Assembly (NCBI RefSeq): GCF_002027705.1
Contig: NZ_MBTG01000005.1
Span: 1 to 64,000, forward strand
DNA: 64,000 bases
From: Paenibacillus ferrarius
Lineage (GTDB): Bacteria; Bacillota; Bacilli; Paenibacillales; NBRC-103111
Direction of reading: 5' to 3'
This document shows, piece after piece, positions 17,849 to 28,000 of the stretch; within the stretch, counting starts at the first letter, position 1; each line of letters begins with the position of its first letter. The notes below the pieces were generated by a model. It was not told the DNA's origin and did not search any database. It saw nothing but the letters and a program-made list of their open reading frames with translations. The position numbers and the translations under genes are program-made.

Positions 17849-20158
17849 CTAGGCATAACAACGCACTTCGTAGATCGCAGCAGAAGCATCGCCATTCGTA
17901 GCTTCCACGACAATACGAATCTGGCTTGTTGTAACAGGCTGATCAAGGATATGTTTCTGCAAACGATGATAGTTTCCTTCTTTCCTGGCTACCGTCACCC
18001 ATACATCGTTGATCCATGCCTGCACGTCATACTGTTTAGGACACTGCGGATCTCGGTATAGCGGTGCATAATTATGGATTTCTCTCAGCAGATGCCCAGG
18101 GAAAGTCAGATGCACTTCCGATATCGTTTGCGGGCTTTCCCACTTCAACGCAAGCCATTGAGCGAGCGGTTGATTCGGATCCGAGCGCCATATATTGGTC
18201 GATTGGTGAGGGCGGGTAACCCCACTGATGACTTGCTCGGGACGATATGACTCCTGCGGAGGAGAAACTTTAAAGCTCAACGTTCCGCCATCTTGCATAT
18301 AACGGCGCATTCTTCCTTCGCCCATATCGAAAGCAGCCGTATGTCCAGGAATCACTGTGCCGGCTGAATGCCATTCTACGTTAGGGTTTGTATCCAAATC
18401 CAATCGGACATAACCATCCTTCCGATTGTGGGCCAATTGCAGCGGCCAATCCACCCATACGCCTTGCGAGTTCGCCGGCACAATCAGTTCTGCTTCGGCG
18501 AGCGGCTGACCCGGCTCGGTTCGATAGTCCCAAATATGGTTAACTTCAAGCAAGATGGCCTTTACCGTTTGCTCCTCTTTCGTCGAATTGGACAAACAGA
18601 CGGAAAGTGAGTCCATATTTCCCGAACCGATGGCAATCCATTGGCCTCTTCGGTGAGTCAGCGGTTCAGCAAGATTCGCGCGTCTTGTCTTCTCTTTCTC
18701 GTTGCGCAGTCCATAAGTCTTGTCTTCCGTTTCCGGTCCCGCTCCATAAACAAGCGCTGAGCTGCTTGCCGATACCTGGGCCAATCGGGCCAAGTCGGAT
18801 TTATCTTCATTTTGGATATTGGGCAAGAAGCAGCCGTCCCGCAGCAACGTTTGCTGCACATCATGAATCGCTTCCTTATAAATATCGTGGACGGCGATTC
18901 GTTTCTCAAGCGCAATTGCCGCTCCTACGCCAACTGCTTGTCCCATCAAAGCGGTTGTAGCCATTACGCGAACCGTACCAAGCGCCGCATGCGTTACGCT
19001 GACGTTGCGTCCGGCCATCATCAGGTTATCGACATCTTTCGCTACCAGCATCCGAAACGGAATCCCATAAGGACCGCAGTAGCTTTTGCGGGCATACTCC
19101 GATGTTTCCGGGTACCCTTCTGCGCTTGCGGGTTCTGCAGTAGGAGCAAGCAATCCTCCCGGCGTATGAAGATCAATAAACCAACCGCCAAATGCGACTT
19201 CATCAGGGAATATCACATTATTGGCCGGATCATGCTCGGTCATGAAATACTGGCCGATGACTCTGCGGCTTTCCCGTTTGCCCGGTACTTGACCGATCCA
19301 ATCCAGAGCATAATTGGCAGCCTTTTGTTTAATTTCAGGATCTTTATTCTTCATCCAATCCCAAATCCCTAACGTGTGGCGGGTAAGCTCATGGCGGATC
19401 GTTTCATTGTCATAAATCGTATTCCAAGGGACGCCGATTTCAATCCACCAGAAGCCGGATTCCAAATCGTAAAAATGTCGTCCTTGTTTGTAGAAATAGT
19501 CCGGATTTTCATGCTTAACCGCCCACTCCGGCGCTTCGAACGGAACGGGACGTCCCATATCAACGGCACGGAAGTGAATCGAATTGCCCATCGTATCGCT
19601 GCTTTCCTCAGCCGGCGCATGCGGCTCCCGGAACTCATCGAAGCCTTCGCTGCCCCAGCGCCATTCGCATCCTGCCTTGTCGGCAACGATAGCATCTCCC
19701 GTGCAGTCAATGAAGATGTCGCCTTCGATGTGGAGCTCTGTTTCCGCGTTAGCGACGTTTGCCTTGATGGACTTAATCGTTCTATCATCTGACTTCTCCA
19801 CGTGCAGAACGGAGGTGTTTAAATAGAAAGTCAGATGATCCGTTCTAACCGCCATATCGTACATCACCATATCCGAAATGCTGTTAGTCCGGCCATTTTC
19901 ACCGATATGCTCGTGATTGCGAGCTCTCTCTTCAATTAGCAATTCAGAGATGATACCGGTCTCCCTGCCATAAGCATGGAACGCAGCAGCTCCGTGCGGG
20001 GTTACCCGAATTTCGGAAGACGCATTGCCACCGAAGACCGGGCGGTCATGAATGAGCACCGTTTTGGCTCCTTGACGGGCCGCCGCTACGGCAGCGCAAA
20101 AACCGGCCAATCCGCCCCCGCATACAACAACTTGATAGCTTTCCTTTTTGATCTTCAT
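17849..20158 (-). CDS. FAD-dependent oxidoreductase (FAD_oxidored family) with C-terminal F5/8 type C-like domain
   Basis: 769 residues, no signal peptide, so cytoplasmic. The N-terminus has a Rossmann dinucleotide motif (VVVCGGGLAGFCAAVAAA, residues 10-27), then PVFGGNASSEIR, and FIDCTGDA further on, as in the PF12831 group of flavoproteins. The last 140 residues look like a discoidin/F5/8 type C galactose-binding fold, which is odd for a cytoplasmic protein. The gene follows two sugar permeases (55-base gap) and ends at a strong terminator, so it belongs to that operon. Related proteins are common in glycan-use clusters, but their substrate is generally not known. Oxidation of an imported sugar is an inference. 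Confidence 0.8.
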   Translation of the reverse strand: MKIKKESYQVVVCGGGLAGFCAAVAAARQGAKTVLIHDRPVFGGNASSEIRVTPHGAAAFHAYGRETGIISELLIEERARNHEHIGENGRTNSISDMVMYDMAVRTDHLTFYLNTSVLHVEKSDDRTIKSIKANVANAETELHIEGDIFIDCTGDAIVADKAGCEWRWGSEGFDEFREPHAPAEESSDTMGNSIHFRAVDMGRPVPFEAPEWAVKHENPDYFYKQGRHFYDLESGFWWIEIGVPWNTIYDNETIRHELTRHTLGIWDWMKNKDPEIKQKAANYALDWIGQVPGKRESRRVIGQYFMTEHDPANNVIFPDEVAFGGWFIDLHTPGGLLAPTAEPASAEGYPETSEYARKSYCGPYGIPFRMLVAKDVDNLMMAGRNVSVTHAALGTVRVMATTALMGQAVGVGAAIALEKRIAVHDIYKEAIHDVQQTLLRDGCFLPNIQNEDKSDLARLAQVSASSSALVYGAGPETEDKTYGLRNEKEKTRRANLAEPLTHRRGQWIAIGSGNMDSLSVCLSNSTKEEQTVKAILLEVNHIWDYRTEPGQPLAEAELIVPANSQGVWVDWPLQLAHNRKDGYVRLDLDTNPNVEWHSAGTVIPGHTAAFDMGEGRMRRYMQDGGTLSFKVSPPQESYRPEQVISGVTRPHQSTNIWRSDPNQPLAQWLALKWESPQTISEVHLTFPGHLLREIHNYAPLYRDPQCPKQYDVQAWINDVWVTVARKEGNYHRLQKHILDQPVTTSQIRIVVEATNGDASAAIYEVRCYA

Positions 20159-20213
20159 TGCGCATGTCTCCTTGTTATTTCAATTTGAGTTGGCTGAATA
20201 TGTATAAATAAGG

Positions 20214-21056
20214 CTAGCCTTTTAACCCCGTATTCGCGATGCCTTCGACAAACCATCGTTGGCATAGGCATACGATGATGACGAGAGGCGCGAGAGCAAG
20301 AACCGATGCCGCCATAATGAGCGGATAGTTCGTGCTGTTTTCACCATCTGTATAGCTAAGCAAACCTAACGGTATCGTAAACAGGTCCCGGTCTCTTAAC
20401 AAAATAAGCGGATTTTCGTACTCATTCCAGTGCCAGGTGAAAGTCAAGATCAATAGCGTGACCAAGGCCGGCTTAACGAGCGGAAGCGAAATTTGCCAAT
20501 ACATTCTCCAATAACCGGCGCCATCGATTTTGCTGGCCTCGAACAACTCTATAGGCAATGTGCTGAAGAACTGCCGCATCAGGAAGGTCCCCAGAACGGT
20601 AAACATGCCAGGAAGGATGATCGCCTCATGCGTATTCACAAGATGCAAATAGTCGAAAAGTATAAATCTGGGGACAAATAGCACTTGCGGCGGAACGATC
20701 ATCGTAGCCAAATATATCAGGAAAATCGTATCTCTGAACTTGAACCTCAGCCTTGCGAAAGCAAATCCGGCTAATGAACTGGTCACTAGCGAGCCTAGCA
20801 CCTGTAAAAATGTAATTTTTATGGAATTTACATAGAACACATAATAAGGAACTTTACCGAACCAAACTTCGTGGTAGTTCGACCAATCGAATGCTTTCGG
20901 AATCCACCGAATCGGAAACTCGAAAATATCAGCTTGGTTCTTAAACGACGCCGACGCCATCCAGAGAAACGGGAGGACCATGAGAATTCCGATCGATAAC
21001 AACAATACCGTAAGAACACTTCTAAGAAGCGTATTTTTTTGAGACAGACTGAGCAT
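20214..21056 (-). CDS. Carbohydrate ABC transporter permease, LplC/MalG type
   Basis: 280 residues with six membrane helices; EAA loop IELFEASKIDGAGYWRMYWQ. The ATG at 21056 is chosen because AGGAGG lies eight bases upstream; the ATG at 21062 is only two bases from it. Second gene of the operon, with its ribosome site overlapping the stop of the upstream permease. Likely partners are the permease at 21069-21962 and the lipoprotein at 12893-14248. Confidence 0.92.
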   Translation of the reverse strand: MLSLSQKNTLLRSVLTVLLLSIGILMVLPFLWMASASFKNQADIFEFPIRWIPKAFDWSNYHEVWFGKVPYYVFYVNSIKITFLQVLGSLVTSSLAGFAFARLRFKFRDTIFLIYLATMIVPPQVLFVPRFILFDYLHLVNTHEAIILPGMFTVLGTFLMRQFFSTLPIELFEASKIDGAGYWRMYWQISLPLVKPALVTLLILTFTWHWNEYENPLILLRDRDLFTIPLGLLSYTDGENSTNYPLIMAASVLALAPLVIIVCLCQRWFVEGIANTGLKG

Positions 21057-21068
21057 GTGCATAGCCTC

Positions 21069-21962
21069 CTAGTACTGGTCCTGCCATTTTTTTTGAGTTC
21101 TCCACTGTACGAGCGTGACCAGGAAAATAACCAGAAACAATAGCCAGGAAACCGTCGCGGAATAACTCATTTGGTTCAACTCGAATGCTTGCGAGTAAAT
21201 GTAAAGCGACATCACCATCGTTGATTGAAGCGGCCCGCCATTCGTCATGACCTGCACGGCTGCGAAAACTTGAAGCGAGGAATTAATTAAGGTAATCGCT
21301 ATCAAGAATGTAGTTGGCTTTAGCATCTGTATGGTAATAGCCGTAAATTGATTGAACGGTGATGCGCCGTCGATCGAGGCCGCTTCATACAGTTCCCTGG
21401 AAATCCCTTGAAGGCCGGCCATATACAAAATCATCGCATATCCGACGTAAGTCCAGATGGTCATGATCATAATGGCCATTAATGCGTAATCCGGACTCGC
21501 GAGCCAGCCAGGCGGATCTGAAATGCCGGCCACTCTCAACAACGCATTAATCGGTCCTTCCGAGCTATTGAACAACACCCGCCATACAACGGAGATAGCC
21601 ACCAAACTGCTCATATACGGAAGAAAAATAAGCGTCCGGATCCATGTTTTCAAATAAACATAATTGTTCAAAATGGCAGCTAATGCGAGTCCGATCGCTA
21701 TTGCCACTGAAACCGTGATGACGGAAAATACGACGTTATGCTTCAAAGAGAGGAACACGTTCTTATCGTGAATTAGCCTCTCGATGTTATCCAATCCAAC
21801 AAACACCAGCCCCTTTAGTCCTTGCAAATAGTTCCAATCCGTGAAAACCAGAATCATACTAAACAGCAAAGGAAACAAAATAAAGAAACCGAAACCAAGC
21901 AGATTGGGGAAGATAAATAAATACCCGGCCACATTTTCTCTCGTCTTCTCTTTCAATTTCAT
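21069..21962 (-). CDS. Carbohydrate ABC transporter permease, UgpA/MalF type
   Basis: 297 residues with six membrane helices; EAA loop LYEAASIDGASPFNQFTAIT. ATG at 21962 follows GGGGAG. It is the first gene of the permease-permease-oxidoreductase operon and is transcribed divergently from the GH95 gene at 22236, so the 273 bases between them must hold both promoters. Confidence 0.92.
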   Translation of the reverse strand: MKLKEKTRENVAGYLFIFPNLLGFGFFILFPLLFSMILVFTDWNYLQGLKGLVFVGLDNIERLIHDKNVFLSLKHNVVFSVITVSVAIAIGLALAAILNNYVYLKTWIRTLIFLPYMSSLVAISVVWRVLFNSSEGPINALLRVAGISDPPGWLASPDYALMAIMIMTIWTYVGYAMILYMAGLQGISRELYEAASIDGASPFNQFTAITIQMLKPTTFLIAITLINSSLQVFAAVQVMTNGGPLQSTMVMSLYIYSQAFELNQMSYSATVSWLLFLVIFLVTLVQWRTQKKWQDQY

Positions 21963-22073
21963 AGGTTCTACTCCCCTCTCCCTTTATACGCTAAGTATAA
22001 TTGAGCCTTTGCCCTGTATGAATGGGATAAACTAAGCCGAATATGTGTTTTCCTTCGATCTTCTCAACGAAAC

Positions 22074-22104
22074 AAGCTGACTCCTGTTGAACAGGAATCA
22101 GCTT
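22074..22104. repeat. Strong hairpin in the divergent promoter region
   Basis: AAGCTGA (22074-22080) pairs with TCAGCTT (22098-22104), and inside it CTCCTGTT pairs with AACAGGAA, giving an almost unbroken 15-bp stem. Neither divergent gene ends here. It could be an operator dyad, a leader structure of the GH95 gene, or a leftover terminator. Confidence 0.6.
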
Positions 22105-22235
22105 GAGAGGTTCCAATCTTTTACTAGAATTAAGAACATAGAATCTCACTACAATTGCTTAGAAAACGCCATTACGCTTTGAAGGATACCATGCTAGCAT
22201 AAAAATGCAGTAAAAAATTGGAAGGAGGAATTTTT

Positions 22236-25001
22236 ATGAATCGCACCAGAAGGAAACTGAACTGCCTGGCTTTGTTTATCTTCCTGTTGCTTGTTTCTTT
22301 TTTTGGCGGAAGTTATGCAAGCGCTTCCGAGACGTCAGCAGAAAATGTCTATGAATTTGAAAGCGTTGCCAGTACGGCATCAGGCGGTACGCTGGCAAAT
22401 TATCCGGATTTGAACAGCAGTGCCGGCGCTTGGCGTATGCTTTCAACATCTACCGTCGGCGCTTACGTCGAATACACGGTGAATGTCCCTGCTCCAGGTC
22501 CATACACCGTATTTATAAAAAACAAAAAGGTAGACTCAAGAGGTATTTACCAATTATCCGTCGATGGCGTCAACCAGGGCGGTACAGTGGATCTTTATGC
22601 AAGTACTCCACTATATACGGAAGTTAACCATGGTACAGTCAACTTTGCCTCTGGTGGAAATAAAACATTTAGATTTACGGTAACCGGCAAGAATTCCAGC
22701 AGTTTAGGGTATACGCTTGGCTTGGACGCTATAAGGCTGGTGAACCAACGCCAATCACAGCGCCTATGGTACACCGCACCTGCTGCTAACTGGGAAACCG
22801 AAGCACTCCCGATCGGTAACGGCAAGCTTGGAGGAATGGTTTTTGGCGGCACCGGCGCTGACAGAGTTCAGATTAATGAAGCAACCATCTTTAGCGGGAG
22901 AAAGGTACAGACTACACCAGCCAACTACACCGAATTTTCACAGATAAAAACGGCCCTGAACAACAATGATTTTGCTTCTGCAAAAACTCATTTTAATAAC
23001 TGGCTTAGTAATGTGCCTACGGATTATGGGCCTGAGGATTTTGGAGAATACCAGAACCTTGGCGATATCAATCTAACATTCGCAGGACATGAATCAGGTA
23101 CAAGCAATTATGTCCGTGAATTAAACCTTAATACTGGAATGGCCAAGGTTTCGTATGAAAAGGACGGTAAAACTTTTACCAGGGAGTATTTTTCCAGCTA
23201 TCCCGACAATGTGATGGTCATAAGGCTCACCAGCAGTGCCCCGCAGTCAATTACAACCCAGGTGTCCATGGCTAGTGCCCAATATAATATCGTACAATCT
23301 TCAAGCGAAAACAATACGTTGATTGTCAATGGGAAAAACAATACTGGCGCGCTTAGCTTCCAGACCAGGATCAAGGTACTGCCGAGTGGCGGTTCCCAGT
23401 CCATAGCCTCCAATGTTGCGAGTGTGACCAATGCGGACAGCGTTACAATACTCATGTCCACTTATACCACATACACCAATAATTGGCTCAACTATGCCGG
23501 AAATACGGATTATGCAGCGGATGTAACAAATGCCGTATATAACGCCGGAAACAAGACATATGAACAGCTCAAGTCAACACATACCTCGGATTATACAAAT
23601 CTTTTCGACAGGGTCAGCCTTGATTTCAAAGGGGCCAATATGGACGCCGTCCCTACCGACACACGTTTGACCAATTATAAGAACTGTTCCGCTGATCCAG
23701 GGCTGGAGAGTTTGTTATTCCAATATGGACGTTACCTTTTGATCAGCAGTTCCAGACAAGGCGGCCAGCCTGCCAACCTTCAGGGAATATGGAACAACAG
23801 CAATACGCCGAAATGGGGTAGCATGTATTGTTTCAATATCAACTTTAACATGAATTACTGGCCTGCACAGGTTACCAATCTGACCGAAACCCATATGCCA
23901 ATGATCGATCTCATTGACAGTTTGAGACCCAGTGGCAGGGAAACGGCCAAAAATTATTTTAATATCTCGACAGGCTGGTTTGCAGCAAAGAAGACAGACG
24001 TTTGGGGCTTCACAATGCCTTACAGGCCGGCTGATAGCGGGCTTTTCATGGGTGGTTCCGGATGGCTTGCCCAGGATGTATGGGAATACTACAGCTTCAC
24101 TAGGGATACCAACTACCTAGCAACCAAAGGATATCCGATTTTGAAGGAAGCAGCACAATTTTATCTTAATTTCCTTACGCCATCGGGCAACTTTTTAATC
24201 TCAACGCCTTCAACATCTCCTGAGAATTCATTTAAATATAACGGTGCTTCCTATCAGATGTCTGCAGGTACGGAGGTGGACCACCGGATCATTGAAGAAC
24301 TTTTCAATAATACGATAACGGCAAGTACGATCCTTGGTGTGGATGACACGTTTAGATCTCAGCTTCAAACCGCTGTTGCTAAAATACCGCAGCCGCAAAT
24401 TGGCAGCTTAGGGCAAATTAAAGAGTGGTATCAGGGTGATTTTATAGAGTCAACTCCAACCCACAGGCATATTTCCCAGTTGTACGGCCTATTCCCTGGC
24501 AATACGATTTCACCGCTTACAATTCCGGCATTGGCAGATGCAGCTAAAGTATCTCTCAATAGACGCGGGGATTTAAGCACTGGCTGGAGTATGGCGTGGA
24601 AGATAAACGCTTGGGCTAACCTTCTGGATGGACAACGTGCCTATACGCTTCTAAACATGCAGCTTAAAAATCTAATATATAAAAATTTATTTGACACTCA
24701 TCCCCCCTTCCAGATTGACGGTAATTTCGGTTTTACCTCGGGCATTGCTGAAATGCTCCTTCAAAGCACTTACGCGAAGCAAATACATCTTTTACCGGCA
24801 ATGCCGTCAAATTGGCCCAATGGCAGTGTGAAAGGACTCAAAGCCAGAGGAAATTTCACTGTTGATATGGACTGGAGTAGCCGGAGCCTCACGAAAGCTG
24901 TAATTAAGGGTTCTCCAAACGAAACAGGAACTATAAGGTATGGAACGTCGGTTATCCCATTTACTCTGGATAGCAGCGGTGTTTATACCTATATTCCATA
25001 A
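22236..25001 (+). CDS. Secreted GH95-family glycoside hydrolase (alpha-L-fucosidase type) with N-terminal CBM6/35-like module
   Basis: 921 residues. ATG at 22236 lies seven bases after GGAGG; an in-frame TTG at 22218 precedes the ribosome site and is rejected. Signal peptide 1-32; CBM6/35-like module about 37-171; GH95 N-terminal sandwich from about 176 (LPIGNGKLGGMVFG); (alpha/alpha)6 barrel with the family motifs FNINFNMNYWPA (Asn534, Asn536), STPSTSPEN (Glu663), THRHISQLYG and FQIDGNFG (Asp828). These are the residues reported as catalytic in AfcA, so activity is likely, on alpha-L-fucosyl or alpha-L-galactosyl ends. Only 19 bases separate it from the beta-helix gene. Confidence 0.92.
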   Translation: MNRTRRKLNCLALFIFLLLVSFFGGSYASASETSAENVYEFESVASTASGGTLANYPDLNSSAGAWRMLSTSTVGAYVEYTVNVPAPGPYTVFIKNKKVDSRGIYQLSVDGVNQGGTVDLYASTPLYTEVNHGTVNFASGGNKTFRFTVTGKNSSSLGYTLGLDAIRLVNQRQSQRLWYTAPAANWETEALPIGNGKLGGMVFGGTGADRVQINEATIFSGRKVQTTPANYTEFSQIKTALNNNDFASAKTHFNNWLSNVPTDYGPEDFGEYQNLGDINLTFAGHESGTSNYVRELNLNTGMAKVSYEKDGKTFTREYFSSYPDNVMVIRLTSSAPQSITTQVSMASAQYNIVQSSSENNTLIVNGKNNTGALSFQTRIKVLPSGGSQSIASNVASVTNADSVTILMSTYTTYTNNWLNYAGNTDYAADVTNAVYNAGNKTYEQLKSTHTSDYTNLFDRVSLDFKGANMDAVPTDTRLTNYKNCSADPGLESLLFQYGRYLLISSSRQGGQPANLQGIWNNSNTPKWGSMYCFNINFNMNYWPAQVTNLTETHMPMIDLIDSLRPSGRETAKNYFNISTGWFAAKKTDVWGFTMPYRPADSGLFMGGSGWLAQDVWEYYSFTRDTNYLATKGYPILKEAAQFYLNFLTPSGNFLISTPSTSPENSFKYNGASYQMSAGTEVDHRIIEELFNNTITASTILGVDDTFRSQLQTAVAKIPQPQIGSLGQIKEWYQGDFIESTPTHRHISQLYGLFPGNTISPLTIPALADAAKVSLNRRGDLSTGWSMAWKINAWANLLDGQRAYTLLNMQLKNLIYKNLFDTHPPFQIDGNFGFTSGIAEMLLQSTYAKQIHLLPAMPSNWPNGSVKGLKARGNFTVDMDWSSRSLTKAVIKGSPNETGTIRYGTSVIPFTLDSSGVYTYIP

Positions 25002-25020
25002 AGATAAAGGAGTGAAGTTT

Positions 25021-28000
25021 ATGTTAAAAAGAGCAATTTCAGGTGTAATGGTTGTGTTACTTTTATTGCTCGGCACTGTTTTTGGAATGCCGATGACGAC
25101 GCAGGCGGCAGGAAACATCTACTACGTAGCCACAACCGGCAGCGACAGCAATTCCGGCACACTAAGCAGTCCGTTCAAGACCATCGCAAAGGCTACAAGT
25201 GTCATGGTTGCAGGTGATACGTGTATGATCAGAGGAGGTACATACAGGGAAGTCATTCAGCCTACCAAATCGGGCACAGCCGGAAATCCAATCACCTATA
25301 AGGCTTATGCCGGTGAGACGGTAACTGTAAGCGCCACTGACAAGGTTACCGGGTGGACGCTTCATTCCGGGAACATATACAAAGCACAGATGAATTGGAA
25401 CCTGGGAATGGAGAACCAGGTGTTCGTTAATGGTGAGTTGATGCACGTAGCCCAATACCCCAACTGGACGGATACCAACGTCTTTAATCCCGGCAGGGCA
25501 AACATGGACAGCGGTGCCGACCTAACAATTGCATATTCAGGCCTTAACAAGCCTGCCGATTACTGGAAGGGGGGATCCGTTTGGATTAGGGGGACGTGGA
25601 CTGCCCAAACGACTACTGTTACCGCTTCAAGCGGAAATCAGATTACAATAGCGCCGCTTTCGTCTTCCGATGGCCGTTATACGGGTCCATTAGCCGGCAG
25701 GGAATTCTTTATCTTCAATTTATTGAGCGAGCTTGATGCCGAAAGGGAATGGTTTTATGACAGCAGTACCCAGGCCATGTATTTATGGGCACCCGGAGGC
25801 GTGAACCCCTCTACACTGAATGTTGAAACGAAAAAAAGGATTTATTGTATAGACCTTACTGGGGTTTCCTATGTCAATATCGAAGGCCTGAACACCTTCG
25901 GAGGCACAATAAGAATGGCGGACAATTCATCGGGCAATATAGTAAAGGAGATAGACGCAAAATATATATCCCACAGGATGAACCTTCAAAATGCATATGA
26001 AAAGGACGACACGGGGGTTTATGTGGGTGGCAGCAACAATACCTTAAGGGATTCCACATTTGCTTACAGCTCCGGAAATCTCATCATAGTTGCTGGTTCG
26101 GACAATAAGGTTATAAACAATCTTGCACATGAAGCCAACTATATGGGTACTTACAATGCAAACATATTTATAAAGGGCAAAAGACATTTGATAAGCTATA
26201 ATACACTATACAATGCAGGCCGGGATTTAGTGCAGCTACAAGACGTTGAAGCGGTTATTTTTGAGTATAACGACCTCAGCCTAAATGGATTATTAAACCA
26301 TGATTGCGGCGGAATTTACGTTACAAAAGAAGATGGTGGAAAGACAGAGATCAGGTATAACCGCATCCATGACCTTACAGTTTACCAAGATACCGGGATC
26401 TATTTAGATCAGCACAGCCACAATTTTATTATCCATCATAATACGATCTGGAATACGGGTTTCGCAGCAATTAAATCCAGCCAGCCAGGAAATTTTGTGC
26501 AAATATATGACAATATGGTGGATGGGATTATTAAAAGTGTTTTTGGCAGTGCATTTAATAATGACGGATATGGAACCTGGATCTACAATAATGTTGCAAC
26601 TGACGGCTATTTGATAGACGGAGATGCCTTCCGGTATGGCAATACAACTGTAGGGTACAACCAGAACCTCTATCCTCCGGCAGGACAAAACTTGGCTAAT
26701 CCGCCCAATCCTACCTATGCGCCGTCAACGCTGCAAAACACAAATAGGGTTAAAAATGCCTTCTTTGACTCAAGCCTTGATTCATGGACAAAAATCGGTG
26801 CACCAACGGCAGCTTTTTATAGTGCGACCTATGACCCTATTAACATCGATAATAGAGAAACAAGATCAGGTTATGGAAGTGTACAGCTTGGCAGCGGGCA
26901 GACTGGGGTAGAACAGTTAATAACCGGTCTTGAGCCCAATACAACCTACGAATATTCAGCTTGGGCAAGGGTACCTTTCGGTGAGACTGTAGAGATAGGT
27001 GTTAAGGAATATGGCGATGCAACCATTTATAAAAACGTATATGGCAATTATCCAAACTGGACAAGGCAGAAGGTGCAGTTTAAAACAGGCGCAAGCCATA
27101 CAAGCGCAAAGGTTTATATATGGAAGAGTTCTTCGGGTGCAAGTCTGTGCTACGGAGATGACGCGGGATTGATTGAGATTAATGATACTGTACCCTTGAT
27201 CGTGGATAACGGAGACCCCAATTACAGTGAAATAAGTGGTTCATGGTTAGACAGCAGCTTGACAGGCTATAATGGAAGCACTACCAGATACGCTCGTGAA
27301 GGTGCTTCGGCGAAATGGACCGCTCCAATTACCGTAGCCAGAACTTATGATGTCTATATGAATAAGATCATTCATAGCACCTCCGATACCAATACGAAGG
27401 TCGAGGTGGTTCATGACGGTGTTACCAGTGCAGTCTATGAGGATTATTCCACTGGCACTCCTGGCTGGAAGTATATGGGTACTTATACGATGACACCGGG
27501 GCAACCCAACTATGTAAAAGTAACCAGAGGCAATAACTCTCTCAGGGCAGATGCAGTAAAATTTGTAGCTTCCAATAATTCGTTTGACCCTGCAGTATTC
27601 TATAAAATTGTCAACAAGAAGAGCGGGAAACTACTGGATGTTGCCAATAGTTCGAGTGAGCCTGGTGCAAAGGCCATCCAGTTAGGGAATTTAGGCGGAG
27701 AAAGTAAGCGATGGAAAATTATGTATAACGGCAACGATTATAGCCTAGTAAACAAGAACAGCGGAATGGCGGTTGATGTTGCAGGAAGTGCGATAACGAG
27801 TGGTGCGGAGGTTGTTCAATCTCCACACTATGGAATTATCAGTCAAGGGTGGCAGATTGCCGATGCCGGCAATGGTTATTATAAGATCATTAATACGAAC
27901 AGCGGCATGGTTGCTGCCGTTAAAGGCGGTTCCACAACAGACGGTGCGGAGATCATTCAATCGCCATACTCTGGAAACGATAGTCAGCTGTGGAACATCG

